DNA from: Actinomycetes bacterium
Lineage (GTDB): Bacteria > Actinomycetota > Acidimicrobiia > Acidimicrobiales > Acidimicrobiaceae
DNA length: 57,788 nucleotides
Direction: 5' to 3'
NCBI GenBank assembly: GCA_021826315.1
Contig: JAKAZZ010000012.1
Span: 1-57,788 of the forward strand
The notes under the pieces are model-generated. The model had not been told where the DNA came from. It made no database searches and saw nothing but the letters and a program-made list of their open reading frames with translations. The translations under genes and the position numbers were made by a program. Positions 27,001-34,836 of the stretch are shown piece by piece. Numbering within the stretch: the first letter of the stretch is position 1; the number at the start of each line of letters is the position of its first letter.

Positions 27001-28719
27001 GACTGGCCTACCTAGGCCATATCCTTGCCCGTAGTCCGCGCCTAAGATTGCAACTGCCTCCACCAAAGCATCATCTTCTAACCCCTCGACAACGACGTTC
27101 ATCCCAAGGTCATGGGCTAAATCGGTCAAGTGAGCTACAAGGTCCACGGAATGGGCGACCTCGGCTGGAGAACGAACCAACTCTTGATCTATCTTGACCT
27201 CGTCGAAACCAACGCTTTCAAGGCGCAAAAGAGAGCTATATCCAGCACCGAGATCATCTTGCGCTAAATGGACGCCCATATTTCGAGCACGCTGAAGTAC
27301 TGTAGGCGATATTCCATTGCCCTGAAGCAGTTCCTCGTCCTCTGTAAGTTCAAGGGTAAGCAGAGATGGATCCACCCCGGTCTCTTCAAGGTTGCGTTCG
27401 ATACTTCTGATATATCGATCATCGAACATTCCCTGTGGAGGGAAGTTTACGCCTAGACCGCTAAATAATCCGTGGCTTCTCCAAGCCAAAATAGCTGATA
27501 GGCCTTTATTCAGGCCTTGGTCAAATAGATAGAAGAGGTCATCTGATCCAAATGCTCGAAGGAATTGCGCAGGAGATAGTAGATCCCCATTTGAATCTCT
27601 AAGCCGAGCTAAGGCTTCAACCTTATAGAGGTCACCACTTCTGAGATCGACGATTGGCTGGTAGACGATTTCTAGCCCGCCACCATAGAGTAGAGATCGG
27701 AAGAGACTTCGATCACTATGGGAAATTATCTGATCACCAGTATCGAGACGAGAAAGCGCAGCTCCAAAGATGTGTGCTACATGCTCTAATGTTCGCCGTC
27801 TTCTATTTACACCAAAGTAACCGAGTACCTTCGAATATCCATTGATAACGGCAACGACATCGCCACTTGCAGCTACAACTGGAATGCCAACGCCGGAACG
27901 TAAATTGATCGAAAGTAGATCAGACCTCCAAGGGTCCATTCCTGGGTCTGTCGCAATTGAATCACAGGTTTCGACTCGACCAGAACGGAACGCCTTTCCG
28001 CTTGGCCCCATTCCTGAAGGAGAGTCACTTCGGATCGATATCGGAACAATGGTTCCTATTTCCAGATGTTGTTGGTAATTCAGGAAGCCATCGCCGACAT
28101 AGTACTCATATTGGACGACCCCCTCGCTGTCAGGCCTTCCAAATGCAACCATCTCGACCCCATCTAGGCCTTGTAAGATCGAGAGAAAGTTCCTTATTAG
28201 GTCGGCGGAAGTCGTAGCTTGACCAACCATATCGTTTACTTGATCTACCAGTGACTCCAGCTCATCTTCGATACCCATCTCGCTGTAGAGAACAGACCGA
28301 GCCAAAAGCTCTAGACGAATTGAGGCTCCCAAACAGTATTTATCGATCAGATTACGGTCGATGTCAAGGTCAGCGAGATGTGTTAGCGCGATCTCAATAA
28401 AGCGTTGGTTAAGTGCCATAATCCATGCGGGACGTATTCCGATTGAAGCATAAGTCGTACCAATGTTTTCAATATGGCTAATTAGGGTTTCATTGTTAAT
28501 TTTCGGATCGAATAAGTCCGTCAGAAGTATTGGTAACTGACACCTGAGATCGTCGACCTCGGCAGGGGAGAGAAGTGTGATGACCTCTCCAAGATAGGGA
28601 AAATCAGAAGAATACGAAAAGAAAAAATCCACAAAGGCACTGACAATCCGTGAGATGATTTCAGGCGGTAAGCTGCCTAAATTTTGGCTTCTTGATGCTA
28701 AATTATCGAAGTCAATCAC
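24037..28719 (-). CDS. Giant GAF/PAS sensor with EAL and GGDEF domains and a globin-like N-terminus
   Basis: 1560 residues, no TM helices, so probably cytosolic. Order: globin-coupled-sensor-like helical domain (about 35-165), GAF (about 170-340), EAL (about 345-600; VEALARLR, LTLELTEDEEL, QDDLGAGYSSLLRL, KIDQ, VVVEGLE), a helical region (about 600-700), second GAF (about 715-880), four PAS domains (about 885-1375) and GGDEF (about 1385-1555; ARIGGDEFVCIL with RxxD just upstream). Both catalytic domains look intact. EAL lies N-terminal to GGDEF, the reverse of the usual order. In the globin-like part the expected proximal His is Tyr90 (GTTYASIGIRPAW), so haem binding is doubtful. ATG 28719. 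Monocistronic; about 850 bp upstream are gene-free. Confidence 0.88.
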   Translation of the reverse strand: MIDFDNLASRSQNLGSLPPEIISRIVSAFVDFFFSYSSDFPYLGEVITLLSPAEVDDLRCQLPILLTDLFDPKINNETLISHIENIGTTYASIGIRPAWIMALNQRFIEIALTHLADLDIDRNLIDKYCLGASIRLELLARSVLYSEMGIEDELESLVDQVNDMVGQATTSADLIRNFLSILQGLDGVEMVAFGRPDSEGVVQYEYYVGDGFLNYQQHLEIGTIVPISIRSDSPSGMGPSGKAFRSGRVETCDSIATDPGMDPWRSDLLSINLRSGVGIPVVAASGDVVAVINGYSKVLGYFGVNRRRRTLEHVAHIFGAALSRLDTGDQIISHSDRSLFRSLLYGGGLEIVYQPIVDLRSGDLYKVEALARLRDSNGDLLSPAQFLRAFGSDDLFYLFDQGLNKGLSAILAWRSHGLFSGLGVNFPPQGMFDDRYIRSIERNLEETGVDPSLLTLELTEDEELLQGNGISPTVLQRARNMGVHLAQDDLGAGYSSLLRLESVGFDEVKIDQELVRSPAEVAHSVDLVAHLTDLAHDLGMNVVVEGLEDDALVEAVAILGADYGQGYGLGRPVDFEAIIEWYHSFRYNEPVGTVRTPLGALAYLRKWSRRVIAMETFLYSIDVTDLVADLRLKIGGSNDYLIDQRIGQFLDDSRKNAGLGSLLRLEEDLARIINLKLDSVRSIPVDDATEPSAARQNPLNSISLRQMKDIYLLQGRLLGEIEKGLSASEVINKALIEVEILIPHSIGCVSLLDSFGKANIVWAPSLPYETWPLLTDISNATSNGSDATAGFSERVAFESIVRFDPRWSQFGEAAEELGVSASWSIPLRDQSLKTIGILSVLKSREGLASEFDSMLLETIGSIISLCLKLKQVDEVQTRRQEYLSELFELPTSYKFLINSSTGEIANANREAVDRSGYSKDELHKLSFFDLAPQLDREVPLYLQLNFDITNQWAGELTVRDKFGEFCVMRYHAMFRGLGREPELFVALYEGRDGDELVVQLRHERTLNDRIMDSVAAAVMVVNEKGQITRFNRGAEQLTGFTSLEVFQNPTLWRNWIDEDDQSLVVETFLSVLEFGGSAVNEIWHHHRDGNKRLVETHYSSVVRDRRDTNAAVVLYGVDVTQRSRDAALVREDLDFVAQVIEAIPRLIYVLDRSCRVIRCNRAVLDFTGAKLAEIGEAPFQIVEYFAPDDRTAVRAWFADALAGNVREKAISTWVRRDGVHRTIEWHSSIIYGHDGKASSFVVVGTDITEQRIAESQLRKAAVVFEHTAEAIVIIDANSQIIDINPACIRMTGFEREEVIGKTSRFFAPNPENEVLWESMNDALRTGGHWSGSVQQRRKDGSVFATFVNISTIFSNLGQPDFYVALFSDITDLMDYQDKLAKLAYFDFLTELPNRSFVGEKMADQLAINRRFGGMTALAFLDLDNFKPVNDRYGHKAGDTLLITLARRIKDAVREIDTVARIGGDEFVCILGSIDEFDTARGVIGRMMEAIATPISISEDRTEWVTITASVGVAFSKTANDDLDSLLRRADLLMYEAKARGGNCYVLEGEDLGTASQNFSI

Positions 28720-29569
28720 TTAGATGCCGTTTCTCGTAACGATCACTGTGGCTTCCGGCTACTTTTTGACACTTGGTGGTTACCAAGGTATCAATTACAA
28801 ACGATTCAAGTTGAATAAAAAGTCAAGAATAAAAACTCACCAGCAAGGTCAGGCTAAACAATCATTATCCCAGTGGGTAGCTCCTACCGAACTTTAAACA
28901 CCGCAATCAACTTCGGACCGAATGTTCATTGAGATTGTTGTCCGTTAAAATTAGACTCCTTGAGAGCATGAAGTCTTTGTCAGACCGAATACAAATTCAT
29001 TTATATTTAAAGATTACAACGACAATAGGTGAAAGCGGGCAACTTGAGCTATCAATCAAAACCGACTGATACGGGTTTTAGCGCCAAATTCAATCAATAA
29101 GCCATTTCTGTTATCTTTTGAGAAGAGCCACGGTAGTTCCACAGAACTCCAGCCTTTCGATTAAGTCGTTATCCAAGCTCCCTTCAAGGGCTTTCCAATT
29201 GGGAACTGTTCCCTAAAGCAGGTGGAATTTAGACTAGAACAAGCGGATTCCAAATGAAAACGAATTACTTGGGCTAAGTTCCTCGATTGGCACTAAACAA
29301 GTGGGCTCACTTGGCAAAGATGCGGATTCCATGGTCCATCTGAGATGCGACCGCTTCTGATTTCTAATTTTTTTCAGTTGCGAAATATTCAAAAGGCATT
29401 CCTGACCCGTGCGTGTTGCCACTTTCGCTAAGCAAGATTCTTTGTTCCAAAAAGTATCGCTACAAGTGAAATTTTACTCTCAGACGGAGAGATAATTACG
29501 AAGCTCAACCGTGGCATGTCTGTAGCTACAGCATGGGCTAAGGTAGAGATATAGGCAAGGAGTATTTGA
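28720..29569. other. Gene-free region between the c-di-GMP gene and the thioredoxin-like gene
   Basis: About 850 bp of AT-rich sequence between divergent genes. It should contain both promoters. I find no RNA gene, no strong hairpin and no credible ORF; the one 62-codon minus-strand frame has no ribosome site and random composition. Confidence 0.4.
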
Positions 29570-29968
29570 TTGACGATTGCTGACATCTCCTACACCGAGA
29601 TCGACTCGCTCACCCGCACCTACCCGCTCGTAATTCTTGAATTCTGGGCTCACTGGTGTGAGACCTCACAGCGTTTTGCCGGAGAATACGAGAATATTGC
29701 TGAGCAAAATCGAGACGTAATATTTGTGAGAGCCGAGATCGGCGACGAGCAGGAGCTCGCAGAGCGCTTTGAGATCGATTCAGTCCCAACCTTGATTGGA
29801 TTCCAGAACTCAATCCAGATATTCAAACACTTTGGTGCTCCAAGTCAGGTGCACTTCAACAACCTCTTGGATCAGCTCCGATCGACTGATGTCGACGAAC
29901 TATTCAGACGTGAACTGGGACTGGAACCACAGGGACTCAAAGGGTTGTTTAAAAAGCTGCGGCGATAA
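29570..29968 (+). CDS. Thioredoxin-like protein with a CxxS active site
   Basis: 132 residues. Thioredoxin fold: VILEFWAHWCETSQ holds the active site, and IDSVPTLIGF supplies the cis-Pro loop. The usual CGPC is CETS (Cys30, Ser33), so only the nucleophilic cysteine remains. Such monothiol proteins cannot run a normal dithiol cycle; they may form mixed disulfides, act as isomerases or bind partners. The C-terminal extension (about 100-132) is charged and helical. TTG 29570 is the start, with AAGGAG 7 nt upstream. Next to an IS110 element; partner genes are not evident. Confidence 0.8.
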   Translation: MTIADISYTEIDSLTRTYPLVILEFWAHWCETSQRFAGEYENIAEQNRDVIFVRAEIGDEQELAERFEIDSVPTLIGFQNSIQIFKHFGAPSQVHFNNLLDQLRSTDVDELFRRELGLEPQGLKGLFKKLRR

Positions 29969-30062
29969 AACAGACATGCCCTTCCCGAGGATCGAGCTCT
30001 TGTGCGCTAAAGTGACAGCGCTACCCTTCGCCTTCTTCTGCCAACGCCTCGGTGAACCCCAA

Positions 30063-30330
30063 CTATCTGCGATACGGGATCGGATTCGATGAATGAGCGT
30101 CATCCGCTCGTAATCTCATCGTAATCAAAGATGTCGACCGGTTGGTATCGTAGCGATCGACGGTGAAGCCGGGCAGAAACGGGATATTAAGCGCAAACAC
30201 GACGATCGAGATGGTCATCACAAAGTGCTCGCGACCTCGCACATGACCATAGAGAAACACAAACTCGAGCATCCCTGAAATGACCAGGTAGAGAATCAGC
30301 CCGTTACCTTTTAAGTAGGCCCCGAAGGTC
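30063..30330 (-). pseudogene. Possible remnant of a membrane-protein gene beside the IS110 left end
   Basis: A minus-strand frame here encodes two hydrophobic helices (ILYLVISGMLEFVFLYGHV and MTISIVVFALNIPFLP) followed by a polar tail. Upstream it runs without a start into the probable IS110 left end. It looks like the 3' part of a small membrane-protein gene cut by insertion. I do not recognise the family; chance is possible. Confidence 0.25.
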
Positions 30331-30529
30331 GGGGCTTGGTCACTGGATTTGGTATGACTTTCTTGCCCTGTCGTTAATGATCCGGGGGGTGTTGTCGCCC
30401 GATTCAGAGATGCTTGTTGACGGCTAATAGGGACATGGCTAGGCCAACTTCGGCTAGGTCTCGTCGTAACGTGGGTGACCGCATCGAGTGTCGAGACTGT
30501 GACCAACCACGCAGAGGAGGATCACTCTC
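30330..30529 (+). ncRNA. Candidate IS110 bridge RNA region
   Basis: IS110 recombinases are now known to use a 'bridge' RNA transcribed from the non-coding end of the element, upstream of the gene in the IS110 group. The 200 nt before this transposase are non-coding and fold readily: a GGCCCC-GGGGC type stem at the left edge and a CTAGGCC/GGCTAG stem-loop near 30440. I cannot assign the target- and donor-binding loops by eye. Confidence 0.4.
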
Positions 30530-31729
30530 ATGGAATATCCATACGACATCTACTGTGGACTCGATGTTGGAAAATCTGCACACCATGCCACTGCACTTAA
30601 AGCAAACGGCGAGAAGGTTTTCGACAAGGCGCTCATCCAAGACGAGGCCAAGATCACCGAGCTGTTTCGCCATCTGTCTAGCTACGGTCGCGTTCTGGTT
30701 GTAGTTGATCAGCCCAACACCATCGGAGCGCTTCCGATCGCTGTAGCCCGCGATGTTGGCGTTGACGTGGCGTATCTGCCTGGACTGGCGATGCGAAAGG
30801 CGGCTGATCTCTATCCAGGAAACGCAAAGACCGATGCCCGCGATGCCTTTATCATCGCTGATACCGCTAGATCGATGCCCCATACCTTACGTGCTGTAGA
30901 TCGCGACAGCGAGATCTTGGCTGCCTTGAAGGTGCTCTCGGGTTTCGACGAGGACCTTACGCATGAATGCACCAGAGCGATCAACCGCCTCCGGGGACTT
31001 TTATTGCAGGTATTCCCGGCGTTGGAACGGGTTTTCCCTGGAACTCGGATTACTCAGCCACTCGTCCTAGAACTTTTCATCAAATACCGCGGACCCTTAA
31101 GGTTGCGCTTTGCTGGAAAAGTCAAAGGACTTCGATGGGCCAAATCTAAGTCTTCGCGAGATCCGACGCGACTCATTGATGAGATCTTCGGCGCCCTCGC
31201 CCAGCAGAGCGTCACCGTTGCTGGAACCGACGCTGTGGAGCTCGTCATTCCCCAGATCGCGACAAATATCAAAGCTCTCAAGGCCCAGCGCTTAGAGGTT
31301 GCCACCCAGGTCGAGAAGCTCCTGGACGATTACCCTCTTTCCGCGGTCTTGATGTCGATGCCAGGAGTGGGTATCAAGACCGCGGCCACGATACTCCTGA
31401 GCATCGGAGACGGGTCTAGCTTCCCCACAGCTGGGCATCTTGCTGCTTATGCTGGGATTGCTCCGGTTACCCGTCGCTCTGGAACCTCAATCAAAGGAGA
31501 GTTCCCAGCCCGGTCTGGTAACAAGCAGCTAAAGAACGCATTGTTCCGGTCGGCGTGGATTGCCTCAAACTGTGACGCCGAATCAAAGTCATACTACGAG
31601 CGCAAGCGGTCCCAAGGTAAAAAGCATAACGCTGCAGTGATCTGTTTAGCCAGGCGCCGATGCGACGTAATCTACGCTATGTTGCGGGATGGGATTCACT
31701 ACCAGCAAAAAACAGCGATAGCTGCTTGA
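30530..31729 (+). CDS. IS110-family DEDD transposase
   Basis: 399 residues, full length. The N-terminal DEDD domain begins GLDVGKSAHHATALKANG, followed by VVVDQPNTIGALP and AKTDARDAFIIADTAR. The C-terminal transposase-20 domain has LMSMPGVGIKTAATIL and AYAGIAPVTRRSG, with the conserved Ser near SGNKQLKNALFRSAW. AGAGGAGG precedes ATG 30530. No frameshift or stop, so it may be active. Its G+C looks higher than that of the AT-rich DNA on its left, in keeping with acquisition. Confidence 0.95.
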   Translation: MEYPYDIYCGLDVGKSAHHATALKANGEKVFDKALIQDEAKITELFRHLSSYGRVLVVVDQPNTIGALPIAVARDVGVDVAYLPGLAMRKAADLYPGNAKTDARDAFIIADTARSMPHTLRAVDRDSEILAALKVLSGFDEDLTHECTRAINRLRGLLLQVFPALERVFPGTRITQPLVLELFIKYRGPLRLRFAGKVKGLRWAKSKSSRDPTRLIDEIFGALAQQSVTVAGTDAVELVIPQIATNIKALKAQRLEVATQVEKLLDDYPLSAVLMSMPGVGIKTAATILLSIGDGSSFPTAGHLAAYAGIAPVTRRSGTSIKGEFPARSGNKQLKNALFRSAWIASNCDAESKSYYERKRSQGKKHNAAVICLARRRCDVIYAMLRDGIHYQQKTAIAA

Positions 31730-31753
31730 CAAAAATAGGCGAACTCGCAACTC
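31725..31753 (+). repeat. IS110 right-end motif, copy 1
   Basis: CTTGACAAAAATAGGC...CGCAACTC directly follows the transposase stop, with the TGA inside CTTGACA. A closely similar motif occurs at 32376-32412 with no transposase before it. Together they suggest two IS110 right ends about 650 bp apart. Confidence 0.5.
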
Positions 31754-31757
31754 GTGG

Positions 31758-32954
31758 AGTACCGTCGCTGTGCAAGCAGCATGGCTCCTAAAGAAACATA
31801 GATGTTTATCTAGTAGTAGCAGCTGTGGAGCTTGTGGTCAAAGAGCGACCCTGTGGTAAAGCTGGGATCCACCTGAGTCGAAGCAACTTTTTGATCCCCA
31901 TTTTGCTGTGCAAATTGCCCCGGCTTTTCCCCAGGGTCAGCTAGGTCGCGCCTCCACTTGGCGTCGGCGATAGCTTCAGCAGAGTTGCGAGATCACATAC
32001 GGGCGCGGATTGTCCACAAATCCAGCAGCCCCGTTCTTCACTTTTCAACAAACGTCAGAGCTGTACGGAAAAGTTGTGTTTGATGAACTCAAGGGTTGAG
32101 ATGGGAGGTTTGGGCTCGAAGGCGAGAGAGGTCCTAGTACAAGAGATCGAGAAATTAGTGAGTCTCATTGACGCCATCTCCCGTGCGCTACTTTTTATCT
32201 GCTCCTGGCATCAGGTAGACGCGAGAAAGTTCCCCAAGTCAATCTGCAAGGGTTTTGACAGGGATGTGACAAATAGGACGAAGTATTCTTGATCATGAGG
32301 AGATTGGTAGAGCCAACCCCATGTCGCACTCCAAAGTTCATCTCAGATCCCAATGTCAAAAAACGTCTGAAATGACTTGACAAAAACATAGGGACACCCC
32401 CCTTCGCAACTCCACCGGTTCGCAACTTCAAAGCTTGAAAGTAGTTTTGCGGCGCTCACTCCGAACTTTGGAACTTTTGAAATGTAGCACGCAAGCTTTC
32501 ATTGGAACAACCACCGAGCTGCAGTCCTGGTAAATTTACCTAGCTTCATAGTTTTGCGCTAATTTAGCTTTAGATTGAGGCTCTTTCGTTTAATCTTTTT
32601 ACAGTCTCTTAGGTTGTATTCACCGTGGAGCACAAGGCACAAAAATAATGCGGATTGTCGCCTAGTGACCCTATTAGCGCCCCTCTACTTCAAAGCATGA
32701 CCTGCATGATCCCCCTCAAAGGCTTCCGTGTTGTGTTCGCAACGGTCACCAAATTTGGTATCTATTTTTGAGCGACCGGTTAGGAGACCCAGATATTTAA
32801 CGTTGCGTTGAAGCTTTATTTGAATCTCGGCAATCATGCACTCATGCTTGACGGGCATGGGGTGCTTATTACTTGTTCCGTGTCCCATATTTCGTGATAT
32901 CGGTGAGTTGCATAAGATAAGGGGTGCCTCGACACCGGCGTTGCTGCCTTTGGT
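31758..32954. other. IS graveyard: gene-free region with transposon-end-like sequences
   Basis: About 1.2 kb without a credible gene. 31830-31910 contains GGTCAA, GGTAAAG, GGATCCA and TTGATCCCCA elements arranged like the multiple terminal repeats of IS21-family elements. 32376-32412 repeats the IS110 right-end motif. The short frames at 32074-32292 (+) and 32685-32888 (-) have no ribosome sites or recognisable domains. It is probably residue of old insertions next to the active IS110. Confidence 0.45.
32376..32412 (+). repeat. IS110 right-end motif, copy 2 (orphan)
   Basis: CTTGACAAAAACATAGGGAC...CGCAACTC resembles the sequence after the IS110 transposase stop at 31725, even to a TGA within CTTGACA. 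No transposase frame precedes it. It also shares ATAGGGACA with the IS110 left end near 30428. Probably the scar of a second, deleted element. Confidence 0.45.
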
Positions 32955-33287
32955 TTAGTCGTTATCTTCCATTGGCGTTTCTGCGATTGAAGAGAGCTGT
33001 ACAAAGGCGAGTCGAATTTGGGCTAGGGCATCGCTCAAGTCGTTCTTTGTGGTGGTCAAACGATCGTCTAGTGCAGCGACAATTGCACCTAGCGCGTCGA
33101 TTGCCATTGCGGAGGCTAACAGATTCGGCGGGTTGGAGGTGAGATGGATCGCTGCTAGTTCGAATAGGCCGTAGCAATGGTTGGCGATAATTAGTTCGGG
33201 ATCGCTCGATCGTATCTCGTCCCGAATTCTGTCCATCTCTTCTGTATTTGTGGACTCTGTGTCTTCGTCGCCGAAATTATCCTGCAT
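32955..33287 (-). CDS. DUF1844 domain protein
   Basis: About 110 residues. An acidic N-terminus is followed by a helical core (LFELAAIHLTSNPP..., AIDALGAIVAALDDRL) and a C-terminal LRLAFVQ-like helix (ALAQIRLAFVQLSSI). This is the pattern of actinobacterial DUF1844 proteins, whose genes often neighbour infC as here. Function unknown; the fold is small and cytosolic. I start at ATG 33287. The open frame continues to 33509, but that would cross the infC leader and start, and the added residues look random. Divergent from infC with about 200 bp between. Confidence 0.68.
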   Translation of the reverse strand: MQDNFGDEDTESTNTEEMDRIRDEIRSSDPELIIANHCYGLFELAAIHLTSNPPNLLASAMAIDALGAIVAALDDRLTTTKNDLSDALAQIRLAFVQLSSIAETPMEDND

Positions 33288-33448
33288 GAGCTTCACTCTC
33301 TGACATGTCGAATGGTCTTTGGTGCTAGAATAATCATAATCTGTTATAAAAGTGTCTTCGGACCGCCTTGGTGATCCTATATCGCCGGGCAATTGAAACG
33401 GACGCGACGCCTCGGTAGCGAGTGCGGCGATAGCTAAGTTATTTATTT

Positions 33449-33480
33449 CTAGCAGTTGGCTGCTAGTAATTTTTGTTTTA
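33449..33480 (+). promoter_or_regulatory. Terminator-like attenuator in the infC leader
   Basis: CTAGCAG-TTGG-CTGCTAG (33449-33466), a perfect 7-bp stem with a 4-nt loop, is followed by TAATTTTTGTTTTA. It ends 14 nt before the proposed infC start, so it lies in the leader of the infC-rpmI-rplT operon. Bacillus controls the same operon by L20-dependent attenuation in its leader, which makes a regulatory role plausible here. Confidence 0.55.
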
Positions 33481-33494
33481 GGGAGTGATGTTAA

Positions 33495-34082
33495 ATATCC
33501 ACTGCACAACCTGGTGAACCTCGTATTAACGAAAGAATTAGGGCTCGCGAAGTTCGACTAGTTGACCCTGATGGTAACCAACTTGGAATTAAAAGTTCAG
33601 CTGATGCCTACGAGATGGCTCGTGCCATGGATCTCGACCTAGTGGAAGTTGCTCCAAATGCAGTTCCTCCGGTATGTCGAATCATGGACTACGGAAAATT
33701 CAAATTTGATAGCGCTCAAAAGGCTCGTGAATCACGTCGCAAGTCCGTTAGCTCTCAGCTGAAGGAGATGAAGTACCGACCAAAGATTGGATCGGGCGAC
33801 TTCGATACTAAGACCAAGCAGGTTATGAAGTTTTTGGCTGAAGGCCACAAGGTGAAGATTACGGTGATGTTCCGCGGTAGAGAAGTCTTCCATCCGGAGC
33901 TAGGTAAGCAGATCCTCGACAAGATCGAGGAGAAGACGACCGGAATGGCGAAGGTGGAAGCCGCCGCAAAGCTTGACGGCAAGAACATGATTCTCGTTCT
34001 TGCGCCCGAGAAGAAGAGCAGCGCGACTCCTAAGGCCGCAAAGGGCAATGAAGATACAAGTGCCCATGAGGTTGAGGGTTAA
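33495..34082 (+). CDS. infC: Translation initiation factor IF-3, apparent AUA start
   Basis: 195 residues. The N-terminal domain has EPRINERIRAREVRLVDPDG and DLDLVEVAPNAVPPVCRIMDYGK; the C-terminal domain has KEMKYRPKIGSGDFDTKTKQ and MFRGREVFHPELG. IF-3 sharpens start-codon selection on the 30S subunit. The first in-frame ATG (33615) would cut off 40 conserved residues. Between the stop at 33492 and those residues the frame has no ATG, GTG or TTG. ATA 33495 gives I(M)STAQPGEPRINERIR, matching the Mycobacterium start (MSTETRVNERIR), with GGGAG 9 nt upstream. E. coli infC uses AUU for IF-3 autoregulation, so a rare start is expected biology. First gene of infC-rpmI-rplT. Confidence 0.9.
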   Translation: MSTAQPGEPRINERIRAREVRLVDPDGNQLGIKSSADAYEMARAMDLDLVEVAPNAVPPVCRIMDYGKFKFDSAQKARESRRKSVSSQLKEMKYRPKIGSGDFDTKTKQVMKFLAEGHKVKITVMFRGREVFHPELGKQILDKIEEKTTGMAKVEAAAKLDGKNMILVLAPEKKSSATPKAAKGNEDTSAHEVEG

Positions 34083-34157
34083 TTCCAAAATAAAAATTTA
34101 ACTTACTATGGCCGCCACTCTTTCGAGTTTGGGTTTTTAGTTGATGAAGGAGTAGTA

Positions 34158-34352
34158 ATGCCAAAGATGAAGACCGATACCGGCGCCAAGAAGCGCTTCA
34201 AAGTGACCGCAAGTGGCAAAATTCGCCGCCGTAAGTCATATCGAGCGCACTTGCTAGAAAAGAAGTCTTCGACTCGCACCCGTCGTCTTGGACGCGATGC
34301 AGAGATCACGGGCGGTCAGGCTCGTCAAATTCGCCGCATGCTTGGAATGTAG
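34158..34352 (+). CDS. rpmI: 50S ribosomal protein L35
   Basis: 64 residues, normal length and very basic. MPKMKTDTGAKKRFKVTASGK and RRAHLLEKK-type segments are canonical for bL35. It sits between infC and rplT, the universal order, and is probably cotranscribed with them; 75 bp separate it from infC. Small structural protein of the large ribosomal subunit. Confidence 0.97.
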   Translation: MPKMKTDTGAKKRFKVTASGKIRRRKSYRAHLLEKKSSTRTRRLGRDAEITGGQARQIRRMLGM

Positions 34353-34403
34353 CGCCTAGCTACTCATTCATAATTTTTTTCATATAATTTTAGGAGATTT
34401 GAA

Positions 34404-34772
34404 ATGGCACGTGTAAAGCGCGGTGTTCACGCCAAAAAGAACCATAAGGCAGTTTTAGAGCAGGCGAAGGGCTTCTACGGTAATCGTAGTCGTAGCTTCA
34501 GGGCTGCGAACGAAGCGGTAATGCACTCAATGCAGTACGCATATCGCGACCGTCGCGCACGGAAGGGCGACTTTCGCAGACTCTGGATTCAGCGTATTAA
34601 CGCTGCTGCCCGTATCAACGGAATGAGCTACTCTCAGTTGATCGCTGGATTGAAACTAGCTGAGGTCGAGCTCGACCGTAAGGTTCTCGCTGACCTGGCC
34701 GTTGTTGACGCAGATGCATTTGCTCAAATCGTCGGTGTCGCTAAGGCTGCCCTCGAGGCGAAGGGCGCGTAG
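34404..34772 (+). CDS. rplT: 50S ribosomal protein L20
   Basis: 122 residues, normal length. [19 protein letters not shown] and the [16 protein letters not shown] segment are canonical for bL20, followed by [15 protein letters not shown] and the C-terminal [13 protein letters not shown]. It binds 23S rRNA early in 50S assembly and in several bacteria represses its own operon through the infC leader. TAGGAGATTTGAA precedes ATG 34404. Confidence 0.98.
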   Translation: MARVKRGVHAKKNHKAVLEQAKGFYGNRSRSFRAANEAVMHSMQYAYRDRRARKGDFRRLWIQRINAAARINGMSYSQLIAGLKLAEVELDRKVLADLAVVDADAFAQIVGVAKAALEAKGA

Positions 34773-34836
34773 CACCTCCAAATAGAGGTGATAACCATCT
34801 AGTTCATAATGCCACTATTGTCGATGTCAGATAGCA

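Larger units (their letters stand above)
30330..31757 (+). mobile_element. IS110-family insertion sequence (approximate limits)
   Basis: One intact DEDD transposase with about 200 bp of non-coding left end and a short right end. IS110 elements lack terminal inverted repeats and usually make no target duplication, so the borders cannot be fixed from one copy. The left limit is guessed from the end of the interrupted frame and a GGCCCCGAAGGTCGGGGC-type hairpin. The right limit is guessed from a motif after the stop (31725-31753) that recurs at 32376-32412. Confidence 0.75.

Noticed and set aside
32685-32888. 67-codon minus-strand frame in the IS graveyard
   Set aside because: No ribosome site and no match to a transposase motif I know.
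33288-33509. Longer start for the DUF1844 gene
   Set aside because: It would run through the infC ribosome site and leader, and the extra residues do not look conserved.
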